From positions 19,840,001-19,904,000 of the forward strand of contig OZ316897.1 of NCBI GenBank assembly GCA_973895155.1: a stretch of 64,000 nucleotides of DNA. Direction: 5' to 3'. The position numbers and the translations under genes are program-made. The DNA comes from Marsupella aquatica. Its lineage: Eukaryota > Marchantiophyta. Positions 12,501 through 22,870 of this stretch are shown piece after piece. How positions within the stretch are numbered: the stretch's first letter is position 1; every line of letters begins with the position of its first letter. The notes under the pieces were generated by a model that saw only the letters and a program-made list of their open reading frames with translations, ran no database searches and was not told where the DNA came from.

Positions 12501-13260
12501 ATCGGAATCCCTTTCCTTTCCTTGCCTCTCGTTTTTCTGCTTCCTATCTTTCGTCGATCGAATCCGATAGTCGTCCCTCACAATAAGGAGCTCCGGTATG
12601 TACAGTCAGCTGTTCCTAAGTCGGCTCCTCTCAAGGCGTCTTGAAACTACTACAACTATGCGGGTACAGTTAGCTCGGACACTAGTGACTCAATTGAAGG
12701 CAGCAGCCGGATGTCGGAAGGAATCTTGAAAAGGGTTGCAGCTGTTTCAGCAATAGTATGTCTACCCAACCAAAAGATCTACTTCACAATAGATGTAGCA
12801 ACGGCAATGTGTCGAGCAATGTGTGCGCTTTGAAGACATGGAAAACTACACCGCGTCTGCTCAGCTCTCCCCCCTTGCAAAGCGAACCTCGATTGAATGT
12901 AAGATTAGTGATACTTTTCTCTCTTCGCTCTCTGCTTAAATAGTGGAGCTAGCCATACACGCCAGAAGAAATTCGCAGGTGACAGGTGACTCACAGATGA
13001 CTAGCTCCTTTCTTGCATGGCAACTAATTGTCAACTGACTATGATTACTTTTTTCTCTCCTCTTCTATGGTTAAATAAGGTAGCCAGACATGCCACGGCT
13101 CTTGTCAAAGAAACTCATAGTGCCTATGTGCATAATTAGGTCTCATGACTCACTTTCTCTATTTTCAATTTTCCATTGCCCTCGAGATCAAGGCACTCCA
13201 ATAGAAACAAAGCAATCTCATGAACATTCCAGGCTGCATGAAAAAATATTAAATAATAGA
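12501..13260. promoter_or_regulatory. 5' flank of the HECT gene; no coding signal
   Basis: An in-frame TGA lies upstream of the HECT ATG, so the CDS does not extend further. The flank is pyrimidine-rich at 12830-12940. The part at 12959-13068 is duplicated at 38826-38936, which ties the HECT locus to the ghost copy. No TATA box could be placed with confidence. Confidence 0.4.
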
Positions 13261-13880
13261 AACAAGCAAAAAACCCAATGCCTATGTGTTGCACAAAAGA
13301 TGTCGAAGTGACAAAAGATGTCAAAGAGAGAAAAAAATTTCAAGGTGATAAAAGATTCAAGGTGAGCAAAAGATGTCAAGGTGATAAAACATGGAAAGGA
13401 GAGGAAAGATGTCCCAGTGAGCAAACAATGTCCAGATGATAAAAAAGGTTGAGTCCAAGAGAAAAGCTTTCAAGGTGAGCAAAAGATGTTAAGGAGAGAA
13501 ATAAATGTTGAGATGAGAAAAAAAAGTTTGAAAGGAGAGAAAAATACGCCAAGGTGAACAAAAGATGCCAAGGCGAGCAAAAAATGTTGAGGTGAGCCAA
13601 AAATGTCAAAGAGAGAAAAACATTTTGAGATGAGAAAAAGATTTTGAGGAGACAAAAGATGTTGACATGAGTGAAGGAGATAAAAACATTTTGAGATAAG
13701 GAAAAGATGTTTAGGCAAGGCAAAGATGTCAAGGCAAAAGAAGATAAAAATGTTGAGGCATGTTTAAATGTACATTGCATTGAGGCAAAGATTTGGGGTG
13801 ATGTGAACATTTTGACTTGAGGCAGAGAAATGCAAAAAGATGCAAGTGAGCCAAAGAAATGTAGATAATGCAAATTAATG
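13260..13880 (+). repeat. Degenerate AAAAGATGTCAAGG minisatellite
   Basis: About 600 bases are built from variants of aaaagatgtcaaggtgagca with irregular spacing. The tract starts just after a 'gtgttgcacaaaagatgtc' word. The same start and repeat type is seen near 32.55 kb and, in reverse, at 2.46 kb. Long minus-strand open frames here (for example 13951-13376) have low-complexity translations and are artefacts of the repeat. Confidence 0.75.
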
Positions 13881-15230
13881 TAAGCGAGGCAAGAAAGTTG
13901 TTTAGACATCTCATATATTGTTGCGACCATCTGGTCATTATGACAATGCAATCACTCTGGCCATGAGGGTGTTGTGGCTATGCTGGTCTTGCGACCATGT
14001 TGTTGCCAAGCCCTATGCCAACGCATTGCATAGATACATTGAGGTAAGGTAAAGAACTGTTGATTAAAAGCTTGGTTTTTTTTTAGGTGGATCAAACTAA
14101 AAATATTGGATTCTCCATAATTCTTTCTTGCCCATTTCATGTGAAAAGTGTTGTCAATGCGGAGATCTTGTTCAAAATAGCACATGAAATTATGTAATCA
14201 TATAATGCACTTCAAGTCAACACCAAAATATGGGATAAGGTGCAAATGGGCAATGAGAGTACATGGGCAAAAGTTGGGCAAGAGTTGGGCAAGAAATCTT
14301 TATTGTTAATGATGCAAAAGATGGAACAAAACACTGGACAAAAGATGCATGGGGGCAAGAGCTGGGCTCCCTACTTGGGAAAAAATTAGGGCAAAAGCAA
14401 GACTAATAGAGATGAGGGGGCATGTCAAACAATACATGTCTTGTGGAGAAATGATGTTGGGAGCTTGATCGTCTTGGCCTTCATTAAAGATGCATTTTTT
14501 GAAAAGCTTTTCAAAGAGAATGTTGGAGTTTAGATGGGATAACAAATTTGGGACCTATTTTATACAAAACAAAAAACAAAAAACAAAAAAATAATCAAAA
14601 CATGTAAATACAGTTCACTTTGCTTTTGCATTTTTATTTTATTTTGGAAGAAGATGTTGTTTTATTGTGAAAACTATATTGTTGGGGAGAACAAGGATGT
14701 GGAGGGTAAGAGCGAGTGCAAGAGAGATGATGGCCCCCGGGTGTTTTAAAACTATTGGGAGGGGAATGTTTTAATTTTCTCTCCCCCCTTTTTTCCTATT
14801 TCTACACTCCTATGCAACACCATTAATAAACAGAAAAAATGTCCAACAAAATACAGAGAAGAAAAAAAAGGAGAAAATTAACCCATTTTCCTTGTTCCAG
14901 AGCCTCATAGGCTCTGCAAAAATCCAAAAAGTTCTCATGCCCCAAAAGATTCTCCTTCCCTTGTGTGTACTTTCATACTTGAAAAAAACACATTTAAGAT
15001 GATGTCACATAAATATATTCTCATATACGATGTCAGATTAGGATCATCTCCTATACGTTATATTTTACTATTAAAATGAGCATATCATTTGACATACCTG
15101 ATCAATAAATCCAAGAGTACAAAAAAATCTGTGAAAAAATAGGATGGCTCAGGTTTGTTCCCTCCATTTCTGAATTTGTAAGCAGGCGAAAGAGCTTTTT
15201 GGCGGCATTGTATATTATAGAAGTAGATTC
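13881..15230. other. Intergenic, low complexity, no gene supported
   Basis: The tract has gggcaagagttgggcaag-type short direct repeats (14265-14370) and A-rich runs (14570-14600, 14850-14880). No coding, RNA or terminal-repeat feature is recognised. Confidence 0.45.
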
Positions 15231-15790
15231 ATTTGGGATTAATCTTTCATTCTTCACCTCCTCTTTGGGGGTCTCATATCACGCTCTATGTTTTTAGTTA
15301 TATACCCTAAAAAATAATCAAAAAATATATTTTAAATTATTTTCGTATTCCTATAGTTTTTGGAATATTCCAAAAACTCAGGGGCCACCTCAATCCAAAG
15401 GGTGTCCTATATCATGCACAAAGTTTAGGGGAATAAACACCCTAAAACTTCAATCAATAAAGTTTTTTTGAGGAATTGTTTTACCTCTAATTTAATGGAA
15501 TATTCTCAAGTTTAATTTTTAAAAACCCTATGATTCTTATAATTCTCAAAACTGGATTGAAACAATCCTAATGCTCTTTAACAAAAATTTAAAAGTCTTT
15601 CACTAAACCCAATAAAAAACACTATATTTATGCACCCATGATGGGTTGGAAGAAAAGAAATAAGGACCCTGGGTCTAAAATTATTCCCAGATTTCATTTC
15701 AAAAACACTATAGTTTCTTATAATTCTTAAAATTGGAATTTGAAGGTTCTAGTGTTCTTCTACAAAAATTTAAAAGTATTCTTCTCAACC
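15231..15790 (+). repeat. Interspersed repeat family R1, copy 1
   Basis: The segment shares long stretches with 33190-33500 and 39925-40480, including 'gggtgtcctatatcatgcac'-type, 'ggaataaacaccctaaaa', 'accctatgattcttataatt' and 'gatgggttggaagaaaagaa' words. Copy 1 and copy 3 carry an extra upstream part (tttgggattaatctttcatt). It is AT-rich with no coding potential and probably a fragment of a transposable element. Confidence 0.75.
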
Positions 15791-15859
15791 AAAGAAACAA
15801 ACACTATGATGAGCATATACGACATTCGCAACGGCAAGCCCATGAACCATCCAACGCAC

Positions 15860-16230
15860 AATAGTCGACACAGAGAGATACGTGGTTCACCTCCACATGA
15901 GGTTACATCCACGGGAACACACAAGAGCTTTACTGCACTTTAGGCCGACCGGCCATACCAAGCATCCACAACACAAGCTCTCCCTATCTCTCAACTAGCT
16001 CCGTAACAATGAGCCTAAGTTCCACCAGGGTCTGGCATCAGCCCTGGCTATATGCACAATAGCACCGCTAACATTAGCTAAGTCCTAACCCGAGTTAGAC
16101 TAACTGTGGTTAGCTCATGAGTCACAAGACTAGAGCAATATCTAACACACTAGCCTAAATTTACTTTAATTTGTGTGATTAGTAGAAAGGAAATAAATTA
16201 GACTTACCGTGAGACCTCCTCCGTCTAGGG
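15860..16230 (+). repeat. Interspersed repeat family R2, copy 1
   Basis: The segment contains 'agatacgtggttcacctcca' and 'aacacaagctctccctatct' followed by ctcaact, and matches 31400-31720 at about 80-85% by eye. It looks like a fragment of a retroelement, but no coding domain or terminal repeat can be assigned. Confidence 0.65.
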
Positions 16231-16399
16231 ATCGATCCTAAGCTCCTATGAGGGTGCAAACCCATTCCAAATTGTGTTGACACCCTATGGCCGGGTTGAC
16301 AAACTTGTAGGGAATTAATTCATGTCTGACTACTCCTATCATGGGCCCATTGATCCTATGTATCCCAAACCTATATGTAGATCCTTGGTGACTACCCTA

Positions 16400-16860
16400 C
16401 ACTACAACACTACCTACACCTTTTGCGAACTTGAAAGCATCGCAAACAACAAAGGAAATCAAAAAACAAAACTCGTCTTTGCGAAGTATCGCGCATCGCA
16501 ATAGAATCGCAAACTGCGAAGCCCAAAGGTTCGCATCCGGTCTTTCGCAAGACCTTCGCAACGCCTTCGCAACTTGCGACACTAATAGAATCGCAAAGGA
16601 CTCACATTTAAGCGACTCCGTGGGCGTCGCGAGAGGATTGCGATAATAATCAAGCAGTTAAATATTTGCAATCCCAGGAGTTTGGTAATATGTTTGCGAT
16701 ATTAAGTGAATGGTAGTTATGCCATGAAGATCGCGTCGCATTTTTGTGAACTTATGTGGTTTGCATAATGTTTGCGATACCTTCAGTATGGTAAATATGC
16801 GATTTGGGTTGTTCGCATAGGTTTTGCAAGATGTCTTGAGGCTAGGGTTTAGATTTAGAG
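16400..16860. repeat. TTGCGAA-type motif array A, with CACTA-like left terminus
   Basis: At least fifteen copies or close variants of ttgcga / tcgcaa lie in about 440 bases (for example tttgcgaagt, ttcgcaag, ccttcgcaac, gaatcgcaaa). The array begins right after CACTACAACACTACCTACAC at 16400. Plant CACTA (En/Spm) elements begin CACTA and have dense subterminal transposase-binding repeats of this kind. A matching right end (..TAGTG) was not found, so the element boundary is only suggested. Confidence 0.5.
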
Positions 16861-16939
16861 TTTTGAATTATGGTTGGGGTCTTGTTGTCCAACACGGAGA
16901 ATGAGGTCTAAATCAAAATTGCTTTATAGAAAATTGATA

Positions 16940-16980
16940 GGTACACAAAAATTAGGGTTTCCTAAACCCTAAACCCTAGA
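16940..16980. repeat. Short plant telomere-type tract
   Basis: The words cctaaaccctaaaccctag and the related agggtttagatttaga nearby (16850) are TTTAGGG-type. Similar short interstitial tracts occur at 19675-19700 and 33100-33135. Confidence 0.5.
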
Positions 16981-17085
16981 TGGATGTCATATGACAAGCT
17001 AGGTCCCTATAAGACTACCCATGATATCAAAACTATATACTACACTAAGTAAATGGGCATCCCATAGGCACTACACCACCAAGCT

Positions 17086-18960
17086 CTAGAATGGGGTCCT
17101 CCTACTCCTTGTCGCCGGCCTCTTCCCCTTGTCCCTCTTGCGACGATCTGAACGTGGCACAGGAGGTGGTGCTGGCTGCTCCTCCACATCTGGTTCCTCC
17201 TCATCCTCGTCCTCATCCTCTTCCTCATCCTCTTCCTCCCCCTCCTGCTGGGAAACTCCTCCTACTGGTCTAGATCCACTACTCCATCCTACCTTGGGCC
17301 CCTTTGTCGTGGTCCCCTCATTGTTCTCATCGGTGCTGCTGGTATCATTGGCATCCTCATCATCCTGTTTGCACAGCACAACCCCAAATTGGTTTAGGTT
17401 TACAGAATGAAAAGATAAGTGGATTGGGTGGGAAAAACTGAAGGGGATACATGCACTTACAGTCGCCAACTCTACGTCAACCAAGTCAAAGAGATGTTTG
17501 GCTCCATGCGCAGCTCCTATCTCCATCTCTTTTGCTGTTATCTTCCTGCGGTACCTCTTATACTACCACAACCAAACATTCCAAAACCAAAATCGATCGA
17601 GGTTAATATGCTATAAACCCAAGAAAAATGCATGGAGGTGCTAATAGGGTGCCCCCTAGAACACAAAACTGGGCTCAATAACCCTTAGCGGTATTTTTTA
17701 AACATAATACACACTTGCGAAACGCCCCACTTTGCAAATTCAAATAAATTGGCTGCTTGCAAAGTACTTTGCGAAGCGGGTTAGTTCGCAATAGCTTCGC
17801 ATCTACAACTTTATAAAATGCCATGATAGACTTTGCGAAACATTTGCGAAGCAACCCGCATCGCAAAAGCTTTGCAAACTCTGTTTTTAAAAAATTCCGA
17901 GAAATCTCTAAGGCACGCAATGTGTCAGGGTGACCTAAAGTACAAGGCAGGCCGTAAGAAAGAAACAAGAGGTATGCAGGGGGGGCATTGCAGGTTTGGA
18001 TAGCAATTGAAAGCAAGGAAACAGAAGCAGGGGAGGAGAGGGCCCACTCACAAAGTGTGCTTTGAGGCCGGGAAGTCCACCTTGGCCCATCTTGTGCGTG
18101 GTCTTGGGCCGTTTGCTGACTCGCTCAGCTGCAAGGATGAATTTTTGGGGTGGTGCCCCCACTTCATCCACAATGTGCTGCATGTGAGACACCTTCTCAG
18201 CCATTGCCTTGAGGTCTCGGTCGGACTTCCCAGCCTTCTGTGCCTTGGCTTCCATCTCCTTCCAGAAGAGAAGGTTCCTGGCAGCTCTCATCTGCACCTC
18301 CACTTTGTAAAAGGCATTCCACACATCCTCAGTGAATTGCAGTGGCCTCCTCACGTTTCTGTACTCCTCCAAGTTTGCCAGGTAGGCCCTTACCTTCTTC
18401 CTATCATGGTACCGTGCTTGAGACATTGAATTGGAAATTCTATCTGCAAGCCATTGTTCATCAATCTCTGCTCCATTTCGAAATGAATCTTTGATTTGAC
18501 TCATTATTTTCTTCTGGTCTGCCTTGCTGAGTTTCCCCCACTCAACTCCTCGTGCAAAATTGGAGCGCACCATAAGCCTGATAGTGCTCTTTGCCCCGGT
18601 GTAGGCCAGTTCAGTAGGAATGCCTTTGATCAAGGCAATCATAGGCAGCTTCTTCCTCTCTTCCTCCTTCTTTCGCTGCTCCTCCCGCTGTGCTCTTATC
18701 TCATCTCGTTCCTCTCTCCTCCTCTTCTTTTCTAGGGCAGCAGGTGAGATTACTCCTGCCTTGGCCCTCTCCTCCTTCTTACGCTTCTTCTCTCTTGCCT
18801 TCTGTTGAGCTGCACTCCTTTGCTCCTCCTCCCTTGCAATGTTCCCTGCATCTACTCCCGTTTGCAAGGCTTGCCCTAGGATTTCACTCAAAGAAGAAAT
18901 CCCTGCTGGTGTAGTCAAATCTAAGTGGCTCAACTGTGCTGCATTGAGGTGCTCAGCCAT
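17086..18960 (-). CDS. Unrecognised Lys/Arg-rich protein, probably transposon-encoded, 3 exons
   Basis: Exons are 18960-18052, 17556-17461 and 17364-17086, all junctions in phase 0 with GTGAGT and GTAAGT donors. The product is 427 residues. The ATG at 18960 is preceded by an in-frame TGA. Residues ~45-115 are a charged KKRKKEER-type coiled coil. Residues ~120-290 form a conserved-looking part with 'WLADRISNSMSQARYHDRKK' and 'RRPLQFTEDVWNAFYKVEVQ'. The C-terminus is Glu/Asp-rich and then basic (RSDRRKRDKGKR). I do not recognise the family with certainty. The 'RP-x(4)-EDVW' followed by helical charged residues faintly recalls plant Ptta/En/Spm accessory proteins. TTGCGAA arrays lie on both sides and in intron 1, so it may be the DNA-binding protein of its own element. 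No stops or frameshifts are present. Confidence 0.6.
17700..17885. repeat. TTGCGAA-type motif array B (inside intron 1 of the 17.1-19.0 kb gene)
   Basis: About ten copies of ttgcgaa, tttgcaaa or cttcgca lie in 180 bases, in both orientations. It is the same motif set as arrays A and C. Confidence 0.6.
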
Positions 18961-19129
18961 CAAATCGGTCCATCAATTCCTCTCCTGCTCCCCATTGCCT
19001 TCATTCCCATTGCCACTGTCACTCACCCCTGCCCCATCACCTCCATTTGCTCCACTGGAATCCATAGCTAAGCCACCCCCCGAGCGCGCGCGAGCTTCCT
19101 TCTCCCTCCCTATGCTTGAAATTTGTCAA

Positions 19130-19425
19130 ATGCTGTTGAGTACGCCGCGGCCGAGTGCAAAAGTACAAGCGGGTAAGGCTTGCGAAGCAACCCGTTTCGC
19201 AAGTTGCGATCCTTTTAGTTTCGCATGTAGTTTCTCAATTTTGCGAAACCATTGCGACGTGAAAGGCTTTGTAACACCTTCACTCTCTCACAGAAATGCT
19301 CTTGGGCTCTGTTTTTCTGAAGGTCGTGCAAAAGCAGCAGCTTCGCAAAACTCAATTCTAATTTGTGACGGTATTTGCGAAGGAAGCGGCTTCGCAAGAC
19401 ATTGGCAACTCGTCCTGGGGGGAAT
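19130..19425. repeat. TTGCGAA-type motif array C (upstream of the 17.1-19.0 kb gene)
   Basis: Motifs such as cttgcgaagc, tttcgcaagttgcgatcc, ttttgcgaaacc, cttcgcaaaac and atttgcgaagg are clustered just 5' of the minus-strand gene. The distribution mirrors array A on the far side, as expected for subterminal repeats of a DNA transposon. Confidence 0.55.
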
Positions 19426-20165
19426 GTTGGTTTCATTTGAAAGGGTATTTTTCAAAGGTGAAGTGGACCCCTCTATACTCATATTTGGAATGCTTTTTGG
19501 CCATGTTTTGGGTGTTAAATAATAGTTGAAGGCGGGTTTGAAGGGTTAGGCAGATTTCAGGTTAATGGGTTATGTATGGTGTTGGTTTAGGCTAAGGTTT
19601 GGGTTTACATTAGTTTAGAAGAAATAATAAAGGTGTGGGATTTGGTTTACAAGAAATAAGTAAGGTTTGGGTTTAGGGTTTTAGGGTTTGGGGTTTTTAA
19701 ATAGAAAGGTCTCTAGGGTTGAAGAAAGGTTTGGGTTTGTGTGTAAGTCAGATTTAGGTTTAATAAGTAGGATGTGGTTTGGGGTTGAAGGTTTGGATAA
19801 GACAAAGCAAGGTTTCATGAGATTTATATTGCAGCCTTTTGGGTTTAAGAGAGGTTCATTGGGTTTATGAATCAAAAAGGGATTGGCATGGGTTTTGCTA
19901 ACAAAGGAGGGGAATATATGATAGCTTGCAGGGTGCGATACTTTTTGATGATTTGATACTAATGCATATGCATTGTGAGAGCCCGAGCATCTGAAAGGTA
20001 AACATTGCATGATCGGCTCAAGTGTTCCTTTCATGTACTTAACACTTTTGGTTGCCACTATGTATAAAGGGGACATGTATATAGGGTTTTTTTGTTCTTG
20101 TCTGGTCCAGATTATTGTGCTTACATATACATGGAATGGTTGCAGCTTTTCCCTCATACTTTCAG

Positions 20166-21520
20166 ATTGGGTTCATTAATTATCTTAGAGCCACAAGACC
20201 TATTGGCATTGCTGAGCCCGGGTCTCATAAAGGTACCTTTTTTTATTGCTATGGTCATTTTGGTTTGGGTTTCTTGTCATCATTATTTGGGAACTTTGAT
20301 TTATATCATTTTGTGGTATGTTTTGGTCATAACATGCCCATTTTAATTATATCTTGTTACAGGGGATATGTCTTCATCTTCTGAAATCTCCACCACAGAC
20401 TCGTCCTCCTCTGATGAAGATACACCACCTCCACCTCAACATCACACGACCGCACCTCCTCCTCGCGGTCCACCCCGTCAACTTTGTGAATGTTCCAGAT
20501 GTGTGGGTCAGGTTTCCCAAAAATCTTACATATGTGCCCAACATATTGAGAGATATGGGCGTTGTGGACGTCATACGGCAGGGGCTTCTTCATCTCATAT
20601 GGTAAGTGTTATGCCTTAGTTTTCCTACCCTATTCCCATTACTCAATGGTTGAAGGTTTTTAATTTCACACCTACTTTTGTTTGTTTTGGTTTCGGTGGA
20701 ATAGGTATCCAATAGGCCTAGACCTGCGGCACAAGCACCCTATGTCCCATCACAAGGTGTTCTAGATGCTATAGGCAATGCATTCTCAAAAGCTTTGGGT
20801 CTAGCGGCAAGGCCCACCAGTCCTAGGGAAGTTGGGGTTGAGGCTATTGTCCCAAGAGGGAGAAAGCGTTCCAAGAGGCGGGCCCGAGGGGATACTGATT
20901 TGTACAAGACAGTGGTTACGGGTAGGTGGGGTGATTATGAGTTCACTGGTAGATGTGTCCCTATCATCAAGGACTGGGATCCTGAGACTCTTGGTTTGCC
21001 ACAACAGGTTTCCTACGGTGCGGAGGTAGAGGTTTGGGGTAGACGTTGGGTTATCAAACCTTCCACACTTGGGGATAGACATGGCTATGGAGTTTTTGCC
21101 TGTGAGGACATCATTGTGGGCGCCAAGAGTGGTAGAGGTGGACGCGGCCAAGAGGGGCCTACTTTGTTTCCTTATGGTGGACCCATCTACAAGAGAAGAC
21201 ATTGGAACATGATCCTTGCACAACACCCTGAGTGGAAGACTTATGCATTGGACATGGATACTTTTGATGGAAACACTAGAAGGTATAGTGAGCAGCGTGT
21301 CATAGATGGGGACCCCATACGGACTGGGAATATTGCTGGTTTCATAAACAGTACCGTGGGGACTCGCCCTAAGCGTAGGCAAAATTGTGAGTGGGTTTTC
21401 ATTGAGGGTCCTCTGCCAGCACCTTATGGCCAGACATATCATCATGACCATTGCCTAGTTGTAGCGACGAGGACCATTAACTCAGGGGATGAGTTATTTA
21501 CTCACTATGAGTGGGATTAG
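20166..21520 (+). CDS. SET-domain protein (histone-lysine methyltransferase-like), at least 3 exons
   Basis: Supported exons are 20166-20232, 20363-20601 and 20705-21520, with introns in phase 1 and 0. The first ATG in the frame is at 20368, but the exon before it splices in frame (..GSHK|GDMSSSSE..), so the true start may be further upstream. A Ser/Pro-rich region is followed by 'LCECSRCVGQVSQKSYICAQ', a Cys-rich stretch. Then come a basic patch (GRKRSKRRARG) and the SET domain: 'GDRHGYGVFACEDI' (GxG, SAM binding), 'FPYGGPIY', 'GNIAGFINST' (replacing the usual NHS), 'NCEWV' and 'SGDELFTHYEWD' (ELxxxY), where the protein ends. There are no post-SET cysteines. SET enzymes move methyl groups from SAM to lysines, usually of histones. 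It lies about 1.2 kb from, and divergent to, the 17.1-19.0 kb gene, suggesting cargo of one element. Confidence 0.72.
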
Positions 21521-21540
21521 GGTTAAGTTAAGGGTCATAG

Positions 21541-21816
21541 GTGGTATGTTGCATATCAAAGGACACTACATATGGCCTTTGGCCACATTTTTTATTTGCA
21601 CCACAACCTCGAGTGGACGGTGCTTCTGACGGGGAGGAGGAGGAGGAGGAGGGAGGGGATGACATGGCAGAATCGCACAATGCAAATGATATTGAGAAGG
21701 ACCTCGGGAAGGTTGGTGTGAGCTGGTTGTCTGTACAGGGTTCTTGGTCAAGTTGCCCAATCTACAAGGCAGCGTCACAAATTGATGAACACATCACCTT
21801 TCAAAGATTAGTTGCG
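21541..21816. other. Possible downstream exon or decayed coding of the SET gene region
   Basis: An open frame here contains an acidic run (SDGEEEEEEGGDDMAES) similar in character to the tail of the 17.1-19.0 kb product. No splice link could be established, so it is not called as a gene. Confidence 0.2.
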
Positions 21817-21924
21817 TTGAGGCTTGATTTTCGTGCAATTGGACTTCACCATGGTATCCCTGTACGGTGGAATACCGTATAGTAATACCATGGAAAGTCC
21901 CAAGTGCGACAAAAAGAAAGATAC
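21817..21924. repeat. Near-perfect hairpin (MITE remnant or small-RNA precursor candidate)
   Basis: The arms GGACTT..CCATGGTAT (21841-21858) and ATACCATGG..AAGTCC (21885-21900) pair, with an inner TACGGT/ACCGTA stem and a loop at about 21869-21873. Weaker pairing continues outward (tttcgtgcaattgg against caagtgcgacaaaa). The total stem is about 45 bp. Confidence 0.6.
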
Positions 21925-22528
21925 TATGGGATATGACAGAGGCGCCGTCTGAATACTGACCAGGATGCAGACCGTAGGATGTGTGAGATGCAGGTCAGAC
22001 GTGAGCGTGTGATGGTGACGCTATGGTGCTTCGCACGGGGTATGATCAGGGACGGCACGGGTCACGAACATCATTGGATTCTGGGTCGGACGTGACATAA
22101 TGGATGGGTATTACCAGGTTACTTGGGAACGTGATAAAATGTACGTTGGGGTAGTGAAAGGGCGGTGCCACCGATCGGAGATAATCTTTGTTGTGAGATC
22201 TACTACTGAAACTGCAGTGACTAAATGATGCATGTGTCAAACACTTGCCAAGGAGCTTAAGCGGCTTTTCTCCCCAAAAGACTACCTAATACCTGCTCCA
22301 TGTCATACCAGGGTCACAAAGGATTGACAAAACTTCTGAAGTGTGCTTACAATGTCCAATCACTCCATACATAAGTAGTTTCAACTCTCCACTTCTAGAG
22401 AGGTAGTCCCCTTGACTACTTTTGTACTCACCCCTTCCCCTCTCCTCTACTCCAAGGATCAGCAAGGGGGATCTCCGCTCCAAGCTGTCACCTTAGAGTA
22501 GATTCTCACACAAACACCCAAGAACCCC

Positions 22529-22870
22529 AAAGTACTTTCCTCTTCAAGCTTAAGTCTCCTCAAGACCCTCAAAGTAGTGTTACCCCTCAACCTTGCCCCC
22601 CTGGCCTTGGTTTGGGTCCACACATCCCCTTTGAGCCCTAGAGAAGGCTCCTCTATCTAAGGACTCTTCCTCTTGTTCTTACTTCTTGTTAACACCACAC
22701 ACCAAGCAAAGTACTTTCCACCCTCAAGCTATAATCCTCTCTAAGTCTCAAAGTAATGCTATACCTTAACCTTGCCTCCTTGGCCTTGGTTTTGTACTAG
22801 CACATCCCCTTCAAGCTTAGACCAAGATTATACCATAGCATGGACTCTTCTCTTGCTCTCATATACTTCA
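22529..22870. repeat. Diverged tandem repeat, period about 179 bp
   Basis: Two units start at 22529 and 22708 with aaagtactttcc and share 'aaccttgcc', 'ccttggccttggttt', 'cacatccccttt' and 'ggactcttc' in the same order. Confidence 0.6.

Noticed and set aside
13376-13951. 191-codon minus-strand open frame
   Set aside because: It is a Phe/Leu/Ser-rich translation of the AAAGATGTC minisatellite, so the openness comes from repeat composition.
19920-19997. Additional 5' exon of the SET gene ending at 19997
   Set aside because: Good splice signals flank it, but the frame that fits the next exon contains TGA just before the donor, so it cannot be added to the coding model.
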